Part shown: positions 1 through 5,018 of the stretch, piece by piece
Position numbering within the stretch: position 1 is the stretch's first letter
Layout: each line of letters starts with the position of its first letter
Assembly: GCA_025351145.1 (NCBI GenBank)
Contig: JANXWM010000277.1
Location: 1 to 9,662 of the forward strand
Source: Chitinophagaceae bacterium
GTDB lineage: Bacteria > Bacteroidota > Bacteroidia > Chitinophagales > Chitinophagaceae
Direction of reading: 5' to 3'
DNA: 9,662 bases
Position numbers and translations under genes: made by a program
The notes under the pieces: model-generated
What the model was told of the DNA's origin: nothing
Database searches by the model: none
What the model saw: the letters and a program-made list of their open reading frames with translations, nothing else

Positions 1-662
1 CTTTTCTTTCGGGCAGTGCAATGATTATGGCCGGAAGTGCAAACCAAAAATTTGTTGCTTATCCCATATCGCCGGATGTTGATGAAAACGGTAACCAGCT
101 TATTAACTGGATAGCAGATTTGCCAGTGCCGGATGAAGAAATAAACAAAGAAAGAGACTGGAATAAAAAGTGTGAGGCACAAAAAATATTACCCAAATTT
201 ATTGACTGGAAATTTGACTGGCTAAACGTGCCTGCACTGATAGAAGCAGCCACAGCGATTTATGAATTTCCTATGAGCGACCGCAACCCGCTTACCCGCT
301 GGTCTTTCGACAGAATCACCTTACTGGGTGATGCCGCGCATCCTATGTACCCGATTGGCTCCAATGGCGGCTCTCAGGCCATACTCGATGCAGAGTGTAT
401 AACAGCATGTTTATCGAATGAACCGGATATTATAAAAGCATTGCATCAATACGAGCAGTTACGTTTACCTGCTACTTCAAAAATTGTTTTGCAAAACCGG
501 CAAATGGGGCCAGAGCAGGTGATGCAGATTGTTGAAGACCGTGCACCAAATGGTTTTGAAAATTTGCACGATATAATATCTCAAACAGAGCTTGAAGAAA
601 TTGCTGCACGCTATAAAAAAATTGCGGGCTTTGAGAAAGAAACGCTCAATCAAAAACAATAA
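1..662 (+). CDS. PhzS-like FAD-dependent monooxygenase, 5' end outside window
   Basis: This is the C-terminal part of a flavoprotein aromatic hydroxylase of the FAD_binding_3 (PF01494) group. Such enzymes use NAD(P)H and O2 to hydroxylate an aromatic or heteroaromatic substrate in the cytoplasm. The frame is open from base 3 and reads FLSGSAMIMAGSANQ before any useful start, so the ATG at 21 is internal. About 220 residues are visible. The family is usually near 400, so the N-terminal GxGxxG Rossmann motif is missing only because of the window edge. The diagnostic stretch is LLGDAAHPMYPIGSNGGSQA (bases about 324-380). It contains the FAD-ribityl GD motif followed by YPxGxNGxSQAILD, which I associate with the PhzS branch (phenazine carboxylate hydroxylase family). 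The substrate cannot be deduced. The stop is 3 nt before the DUF3237 gene, so the two are co-transcribed. Family call is strong; PhzS-like subfamily is inference. Confidence 0.88.
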   Translation, partial: FLSGSAMIMAGSANQKFVAYPISPDVDENGNQLINWIADLPVPDEEINKERDWNKKCEAQKILPKFIDWKFDWLNVPALIEAATAIYEFPMSDRNPLTRWSFDRITLLGDAAHPMYPIGSNGGSQAILDAECITACLSNEPDIIKALHQYEQLRLPATSKIVLQNRQMGPEQVMQIVEDRAPNGFENLHDIISQTELEEIAARYKKIAGFEKETLNQKQ

Positions 663-665
663 AAA

Positions 666-1130
666 ATGGAACAGCCAAAACTGGAATTTGTTTTTGAGAT
701 CAGTGTGCAGGTAACGCCTGGGAAAATTCAGGAAGTAGGAGAAACAGGCAAAGGCATCAGGCGGATTGTGCCAATAACGGGCGGAACTTTTGAAGGCCCC
801 AACATAAAAGGTATTATTGTTGCAGGTGGTTACGACTGGCAATTGCTGCGCAGTGATCATGTATCAGAAATAGAAGCAAGGTACATTTTACAAACTGACG
901 ATGGAGCGCTGATAACCATTGTGAATAAGGGTTTGCGCCATGGCCCTGCCGAAGTAATGAAACGCATTGCGCTGGGCGAAGCAGTAAATGCAGATGAATA
1001 TTATTTCCGTTCCATTCCTGTTTTCGAAACCGGTGCTCAGCAATATCACTGGTTGATGAAAAATATTTTTATTGCAACAGGCATCAGAAAGCCAGACAAA
1101 GTTTTGATACAGGTTTGGAAAATATTATAG
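666..1130 (+). CDS. DUF3237 (UPF0311) family protein
   Basis: A 154-residue soluble protein, close to full length for DUF3237 (PF11578, UPF0311). Family hallmarks are visible in order: GIRRIVPITGGTFEGP (about residues 30-45), a GGYDWQLLRSDHV segment (about 54-66), ARYILQTDDGALITI (about 71-85), NKGLRHGP (about 87-94), and YYFRSIPVFET (about 112-122) before a C-terminal beta-rich end. There is no signal peptide or membrane segment, so it should be cytoplasmic. The family has no firmly established biochemical role. It starts 3 nt after the monooxygenase stop, so translation is probably coupled, and a role in handling or binding the monooxygenase product is a reasonable inference only. Its TAG stop coincides with the edge of an intergenic repeat copy, and no separate terminator is visible. 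Confidence 0.9.
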   Translation: MEQPKLEFVFEISVQVTPGKIQEVGETGKGIRRIVPITGGTFEGPNIKGIIVAGGYDWQLLRSDHVSEIEARYILQTDDGALITIVNKGLRHGPAEVMKRIALGEAVNADEYYFRSIPVFETGAQQYHWLMKNIFIATGIRKPDKVLIQVWKIL

Positions 1131-1201
1131 CCCAAACTATATAACTCTTATGATCTTTTCTTGCGTCGCCCTCTTGTACGGTTGAATTATAATTCATCTT
1201 T
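1128..1201 (-). repeat. Dispersed intergenic repeat, copy 1
   Basis: The core at 1160-1180, read on the minus strand, contains GTACAAGAGGGCGACGCAAG. It differs from the commonest core at one position. The left flank on that strand (GATGAATTATAATTCAACC) resembles the AT-rich left flanks of copies 2 and 5. The right side ends in GGGCTA, overlapping the TAG stop of the DUF3237 gene. It faces copy 2 as an inverted pair. The outer limits are approximate because only the core is strongly conserved. Confidence 0.75.
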
Positions 1202-1237
1202 TAACGAAGCGCAGATTAAAGCAGAAGCAATTGAAAC

Positions 1238-1281
1238 AAGTTTCCAGACTTTACGCATAGTGCTGTAAAGTCTGGAGACTT
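1238..1281. repeat. 17-bp hairpin inside repeat pair 1/2
   Basis: Arms 1238-1254 and 1265-1281 are complementary over 17 bp with one G:U-type mismatch (12 bp perfect next to the loop, TCCAGACTTTAC) around a 10-nt loop. There is no T-tract after it on either strand, so it is not a standard intrinsic terminator. Its centre (about 1259.5) lies 12 nt from the midpoint of the two flanking repeat cores. Confidence 0.8.
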
Positions 1282-1343
1282 TGCAGAGCGGGTCAGCTTC
1301 AGCATTACAAGTTGCAGGCGTTACATTATGCAGACTGCACTGT

Positions 1344-1418
1344 GCTCAATAGTATTACCGAACGTACAAGTGTGCGACGCAAGAGGCGATGCTATAAAAA
1401 ATTAAAGCCTGGCTAAAA
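1344..1418 (+). repeat. Dispersed intergenic repeat, copy 2
   Basis: Core at 1363-1383 (GTACAAGTGTGCGACGCAAG). The left flank begins GCTCAATAGTATTACCGAA and the right flank runs AGGCGATGCTATAAAA to AGCCTGGCTAAAAC. Compared with copy 1, 19 of 21 core positions match in inverted orientation. The right flank shares the GCGATGC and CCTGGCT blocks with copy 6. Confidence 0.8.
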
Positions 1419-1458
1419 CTGAATTTCTCAATGAAGTTGTAAGAAACATTTTACAAAC

Positions 1459-1490
1459 AAAAAAGCTTCCCCTTTGCAGAGAAAGCTTTT
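1459..1490 (-). terminator. Probable terminator of the S41 protease gene
   Basis: On the minus strand, about 20 nt after the protease stop, an 8-bp perfect stem (AAAAGCTT at 1483-1490 pairing with 1461-1468) with a 14-nt loop runs straight into a T-tract. The stem is AT-rich with only two G:C pairs, so it would be weak. Position and T-tract are what support it. Confidence 0.5.
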
Positions 1491-1510
1491 AAAATATCCA
1501 CTCAAAAAAA

Positions 1511-3655
1511 TTAATGCTTAACCGTGTTGGAGTTCTGCGCGGCAATGATATCTTTTACAATATTCACCGTTTCATTTACATAAATATCGCCCTGCACATT
1601 TTTTAGCCATGCCTTATATCTGTCGCCTTTTGCTTTATCGGGATTGTTGAAAAATTTATCGTTATCGGCTGCCGTTGGCTGCATATCCATTGGCTCATTA
1701 AGTTTGGCAACAGCTTCATCCTGCTTAACCGTGCTTTTTATAAGGCTCTGTTCTTTTTTATAGGCATCAATGTTAAGGTTATATTCTCCGTCGTTCTTCT
1801 GCCCTAACCAGGTTGTATTGTTTTTTATAATAGTGAACGGTGTGCTGTTCTTTATTCTTTCGTCTGACTTTTTTTGTATTTCTGAAAATAATGCACCGTT
1901 GTTCACTGCCTGGTAATTGGCAGGTTCAATCTGGTCCCAACCCAAAGCCGTTGGATTATCTTTTTCACGAAACTTCAATGTTTCATAAGTATCGGGAATA
2001 ACCACATCGGGAATAACTCCTTTTAGCTGGTTAGAACCCCCGCTGATGCGGTAGAATTTCTCGAAAGTAAGTTTGAGTGCACCAAACTCTGTTTGCCCGC
2101 TAAAAAGATCTGTAGGCTTGCCCAAAGGCAATTGCTTTTGCACGGTGCCTTTGCCATAAGTTGAGGTACTGCCCACAATAATGCCCCTCTTATAATCCTG
2201 AATAGCCGCAACAAAAATTTCAGATGCAGAAGCGCTCAATTCATTTACCATAACGGTAAGCGGGCCATCATATAAAACTGTGGGATCGCTATCGCTTAAA
2301 GCATTTGCTTTACCATCCCTGTCTTTCACCTGAACAACAGGACCGGTTTTAATAAACAACCCAACCATTTGAACCACCTCGTATAAAGAACCTCCGCCAT
2401 TATTTCTCAGATCAAGAATAACACCGTCTATGTTTTCCTTTTTAAGTTTTGTAAGCTCTTTGGCTACATCTGCAGAGCAACGGTTGCCATCAGGTCTTTC
2501 AAAATCTGCATAGAATTCAGGCAGAAAAATGTATCCTATTTTTTTATCACCGCTTTTAATAATTGAACTTCTGGCAAAAGTTTCATCCTGCACTATTTCA
2601 TCCCGTATCAGCGAAACAACCTGTATAGTTCCATCAGCCTTTTTAAAGGTAATTTTCACTTCAGTTCCTTTTGCACCACGTATTAATTTTACAGCATCCG
2701 TAACTGCATAACCCGCCACATCAACGGGCGTTTCATTGCCCTGAGCCACTTTTAATATTTCATCATTCACCTGCACCTGGTTGCTTTTCCATGCGGGGCT
2801 TCCTGTTATAAGACTGGCAATTTTTATAGCGCCATCATCCTGTGTAAGCTGGGCGCCAATTCCGTAAAAACGACCGCTCATTTCTTCATCGAAACCGCGC
2901 TTTTCTACAGGGGCAAAATATTCAGTATGCGGGTCCATCAAATCTGTAATAATATTTACAAAAGAACTAAACTGATCATTGGGTGTAAATACCAGCTTAA
3001 GCCTAGTGTAGTTACGGTCAAGTGCTGCAAGCACTTTGCTTCTTGCATCCTGCTCAAACTGCGCATCAGTTTTATTTAAAGCTGTATCTTTTGGCGTAGC
3101 TTTTTCTCTCTGCTGCTGCATATCAGTAAACCTTTCGAGTACCATAAACTTGGCACGTTTGCGCCAAAGTTCTTTTCGGGCGGCTTCATCAGCAGGATAA
3201 TCAAGCTTATCGCCATCCAGTTTGGCGGTTTCATTTACAGAAAAATCAAAAGGCTGAGACAAAATCTCCTTGTATATCCCCATTACTTCATTAAGCCTTT
3301 TAAGGTAAATAACACCTGCCGCAGGGTAAAATTGAATAGGTGCAGTACCATTTATTTCATCATCAACCGTTGTTGCATATTTACTGAGCCCTTTAATATC
3401 CGACTGCAAAAAAAGGTTCTTATCCTGATCCAGGCTGGCAAGATATTTATTGAACACTTCTTTAGAGAATGCATCATTAATCGGTTTAGGGCTGTAATGT
3501 TTTTCTTCCAGTATATTGCCAATTGCAGCAAGCAGTTTTTGTTGTTTTGCATATTGGTCTTCGCTGTCTTTTTCTTTGCCTGTGCCGGTAAAGGCCCAGA
3601 ATATACCGCCAAATAATACAATCAGCAACACCGGCCATACTTTTCTATTCATCAT
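1511..3655 (-). CDS. Tail-specific protease, S41/Prc (CtpA) family
   Basis: A 714-residue periplasmic processing protease, similar in size to E. coli Prc (about 680). Order, numbered from the ATG at 3655: hydrophobic signal or anchor 6-22 (VWPVLLIVLFGGIFWAF); Tsp-type N-terminal helical domain about 30-245 ending in the conserved LMDPHTEYFAP; PDZ domain about 259-347; S41 core about 370-510 with ILDLRNNGGGS; catalytic Ser in NELSASASEIF (about S476); catalytic Lys in STYGKGTVQ (about K502); and a C-terminal Tsp-like extension (DUF3340 region). All catalytic elements are present. The family degrades or trims C-terminally exposed envelope proteins. The frame extends to an ATG at 3769, but that adds 38 residues with no family character. 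The AT-rich ATGATG at 3655/3652 places the signal sequence at the N-terminus and lies just downstream of a possible -7 box, so I chose it; ATG 3679 is an alternative. It is a single-gene unit with its own terminator. Confidence 0.93.
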   Translation of the reverse strand: MMNRKVWPVLLIVLFGGIFWAFTGTGKEKDSEDQYAKQQKLLAAIGNILEEKHYSPKPINDAFSKEVFNKYLASLDQDKNLFLQSDIKGLSKYATTVDDEINGTAPIQFYPAAGVIYLKRLNEVMGIYKEILSQPFDFSVNETAKLDGDKLDYPADEAARKELWRKRAKFMVLERFTDMQQQREKATPKDTALNKTDAQFEQDARSKVLAALDRNYTRLKLVFTPNDQFSSFVNIITDLMDPHTEYFAPVEKRGFDEEMSGRFYGIGAQLTQDDGAIKIASLITGSPAWKSNQVQVNDEILKVAQGNETPVDVAGYAVTDAVKLIRGAKGTEVKITFKKADGTIQVVSLIRDEIVQDETFARSSIIKSGDKKIGYIFLPEFYADFERPDGNRCSADVAKELTKLKKENIDGVILDLRNNGGGSLYEVVQMVGLFIKTGPVVQVKDRDGKANALSDSDPTVLYDGPLTVMVNELSASASEIFVAAIQDYKRGIIVGSTSTYGKGTVQKQLPLGKPTDLFSGQTEFGALKLTFEKFYRISGGSNQLKGVIPDVVIPDTYETLKFREKDNPTALGWDQIEPANYQAVNNGALFSEIQKKSDERIKNSTPFTIIKNNTTWLGQKNDGEYNLNIDAYKKEQSLIKSTVKQDEAVAKLNEPMDMQPTAADNDKFFNNPDKAKGDRYKAWLKNVQGDIYVNETVNIVKDIIAAQNSNTVKH

Positions 3656-3684
3656 AAATTTTAAAATTTTATTGGGCATGAAGT

Positions 3685-3692
3685 CAAAAATA
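3685..3692 (-). promoter_or_regulatory. Possible -7 element of the S41 protease gene
   Basis: On the minus strand TATTTTTG matches the Bacteroidota -7 consensus TAnnTTTG exactly. Transcription would begin near 3678, leaving a roughly 20-nt leader before ATG 3655. The nearest TTG upstream (3718-3720) is 25 nt away instead of about 19, so the -33 match is poor. Confidence 0.4.
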
Positions 3693-3802
3693 AGAGAAAA
3701 TTGATAGATACCTGTACCAATAACACTTATTAACAAACGTTTTCCGCAAGCTAATTGCCTTAGATGCAAAAAATGCTGTTATCAAATTAAAAAAACATTT
3801 TG

Positions 3803-3873
3803 TACCGGGCCAAAATCGTGTAGCAGCATCCTTGCGTCGCACTCTTTTACTGCAAATCAATATGCAGCTTTCA
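3803..3873 (-). repeat. Dispersed intergenic repeat, copy 3
   Basis: Core at 3831-3851; on the minus strand AGTAAAAGAGTGCGACGCAA followed by G. Two of 21 core positions differ from the commonest version. Its inner flank (3852-3873, minus-strand AGCTGCATATTGATTTGCAG) matches that of copy 4 at 19 of 22 positions. Copies 3 and 4 thus form inverted arms of about 43 bp around tRNA-His and the DUF445 gene. The far side ends in GGCCCGG, like the GCCCGGC of copy 4. Confidence 0.75.
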
Positions 3874-3957
3874 ACAGCCGCTAACAGGTTTCAAATCTAA
3901 AAACTACCTCAAAAGCAAAGCAGGCAATTATTAAACTTGTAAACAATCTTCAGAATG

Positions 3958-3989
3958 TTTTGGTGGGTGCGGGTATTTTTTTATTTTTG
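3958..3989 (+). promoter_or_regulatory. Bacteroidota-type promoter for tRNA-His
   Basis: TTTTG at 3958-3962 and TATTTTTG at 3982-3989 are separated by 19 nt. This is an excellent match to the primary sigma consensus of Bacteroidota (TTTG, about 19 nt, TAnnTTTG). Transcription should start near 3995, about 25 nt before the mature tRNA 5' end. Confidence 0.75.
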
Positions 3990-4018
3990 CCGCCTGCTGA
4001 ATAAAACTCAGTTAGTAC

Positions 4019-4093
4019 GGAGGTTGTAGCTCAGTTGGTTAGAGCGTCAGTTTGTGGCACTGAAGGCCGGGGGTTCGAGACCCCTCATCCTCC
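4019..4093 (+). tRNA. tRNA-His (anticodon GTG)
   Basis: A full cloverleaf can be drawn. Acceptor GAGGTTG (4020-4026) pairs with CATCCTC (4086-4092), with one T-T mismatch. D-arm 4029-4045 (GCTC/GAGC). Anticodon stem TCAGT/ACTGA (4047-4063) with loop TTGTGGC and anticodon GTG at 4054-4056. Short variable loop. T-arm 4069-4085 with loop TTCGAGA. The extra G at 4019 faces C at 4093, which is the G-1:C73 identity pair specific to tRNA-His and agrees with the anticodon. The CCA end is not encoded. It reads histidine codons CAC and CAT. It has its own promoter upstream and a perfect terminator downstream. Confidence 0.96.
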
Positions 4094-4098
4094 CTTCC

Positions 4099-4140
4099 AA
4101 GAACCCTGTAAACACAAAAGTTTACAGGGTTCTTCTTTTT
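4099..4140 (+). terminator. Strong intrinsic terminator after tRNA-His
   Basis: A perfect 15-bp stem (4099-4113 with 4120-4134, AAGAACCCTGTAAAC) with a 6-nt loop is followed by TCTTTTT. It lies 5 nt after the tRNA and is the clearest terminator in the window. Confidence 0.92.
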
Positions 4141-4153
4141 AAAAAAAATACCT

Positions 4154-4756
4154 ATGCACGCTGCGCTCCTTTTTATACCCATCATTTCAACCTTAATGGC
4201 CTGGCTAATGATCAGGCTTTTTATTCAATATTTTTTTAAACCGGTTATGCCGGTAAAAGCTTTTGGGCTTAGCTTTCAGGGTGTTATTCCAAAAAAACAA
4301 GATCATATTGCAGCTGCTATTGCTGCTTTTGCTGCCAAAGAACTGCTTAACCCGGAAATGACCCATGAAAAACTTGCCGGGCCGGAAACGCTTCAGAAAG
4401 CAATGCCTGCCATTGAAGAACATATTGATCATTTCATCAACGTTAAACTTAAAGAGTCTTTACCCGTTATATCCATGTTTATAGGCGAAAGGGTAACCAA
4501 CCAGTTAAAAGAACTTTTTATGAAAGAGCTGGAAGAACTCTTTCCTTCTGTAATGTCGCAGTTCATTGATGGCTTTTTAGAAAACAACGGAATAGAAAAA
4601 GAGGTTATATCAAAAATATCGGTTATCTCGGTTGCTGACATTGAGAAAACCTTTTACCGCGTATTTAAAAATGAGCTGAATAAGGTTGAGTTGGCTTTTG
4701 CAGCTGCAGGATTTATTACGGGCATTATACAGCTTGCGGTTATACTGGTTGTTTAA
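4154..4756 (+). CDS. Small DUF445 family membrane protein
   Basis: A 200-residue protein of the DUF445 family (PF04286, YheB/YjiN-like). The N-terminus (about 3-30) is a hydrophobic segment followed by FFKPVMPV and then FQGVIPKKQDHIAAAIAAFA (about 40-60). This is the family signature of a membrane helix, a kPl-type turn, and a QGxIPkrq-eiA motif. The middle is an amphipathic helical domain (about 65-170) without catalytic motifs. A second membrane helix (about 180-200) ends the protein, so the helical part sits between two anchors. The family's function is unknown. The ATG is 14 nt after the tRNA terminator T-tract, and no separate promoter is visible; expression may rely on read-through from the tRNA promoter or on a non-consensus promoter. 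It lies inside inverted repeat pair 3/4. Confidence 0.85.
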   Translation: MHAALLFIPIISTLMAWLMIRLFIQYFFKPVMPVKAFGLSFQGVIPKKQDHIAAAIAAFAAKELLNPEMTHEKLAGPETLQKAMPAIEEHIDHFINVKLKESLPVISMFIGERVTNQLKELFMKELEELFPSVMSQFIDGFLENNGIEKEVISKISVISVADIEKTFYRVFKNELNKVELAFAAAGFITGIIQLAVILVV

Positions 4757-4796
4757 AGACCGGCATGAGTACTATAAAACCTTTTTGCACCGCAGC

Positions 4797-4874
4797 CTAA
4801 AGCTGAATAACGATTTGCAGTACAAGAGTGCGACGCAAGTAAAGACGGGAAATAGTTCCTTGCCCGGCTAAAAC
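4797..4874 (+). repeat. Dispersed intergenic repeat, copy 4
   Basis: Core at 4819-4839 (GTACAAGAGTGCGACGCAAG from 4820), 20 of 21 matching the commonest version. The left flank AAAGCTGAATAACGATTTGC pairs with copy 3. The right flank ends GCCCGGCTAAAAC, like the GCCTGGCTAAAAC of copy 2. It begins about 40 nt after the DUF445 stop. Confidence 0.8.
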
Positions 4875-4930
4875 AATTTGCCTTTGAGATTAAGCTTTTA
4901 AAGGGGTTTATACAAAAAAAAACATACTTT

Positions 4931-4961
4931 TTTCGTCGCAATATTTTCAGATTTTGTCGCA
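4931..4961 (+). promoter_or_regulatory. Direct repeat TTTYGTCGCA, 21-bp period, upstream of the receptor gene
   Basis: TTTCGTCGCA (4931-4940) and TTTTGTCGCA (4952-4961) match at 9 of 10 positions and start 21 bp apart, so both lie on one DNA face two turns apart. They sit 58-88 bp before the receptor ATG and upstream of a possible -7 box (TAACTTTA at 4990-4997, imperfect). The arrangement suits a dimeric activator, but no regulator is identified. Confidence 0.4.
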
Positions 4962-5018
4962 TTCTCCAATTAATTCTTATGAGGTAAAATAACTTTATAA
5001 AATAAAAACACCCCTGAA

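Larger units (their letters stand above)
1131..1510. other. Convergent intergenic region with inverted-repeat cassette
   Basis: No credible gene lies in this 380-bp stretch between the convergent DUF3237 and S41 protease genes. It holds two oppositely oriented copies of the dispersed repeat (about 1128-1201 and 1344-1418), a 17-bp hairpin between them (1238-1281), and a minus-strand terminator (1459-1490). Confidence 0.75.
3656..4018. other. Divergent intergenic region: S41 promoter, repeat copy 3, tRNA promoter
   Basis: 363 bp between the protease start and tRNA-His. It holds a possible minus-strand -7 box (3685-3692), repeat copy 3 (about 3803-3873) and the tRNA promoter (3958-3989). I see nothing recognisable in 3693-3802 or 3874-3957. 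Confidence 0.7.

Noticed and set aside
1284..1297. Similarity of GCAGAGCGGGTCAGC near 1284 to the last bases of the window (GCAAAGGGGTCAGC)
   Set aside because: Only about 13 positions agree and a gap is needed, with no similarity in the flanks. Too short to call a shared element.
3656..3769. N-terminal extension of the S41 protease to the ATG at 3769
   Set aside because: The 38 extra residues have no family character and would bury the signal anchor inside the protein. The possible -7 box at 3685-3692 would also lie within the coding region.
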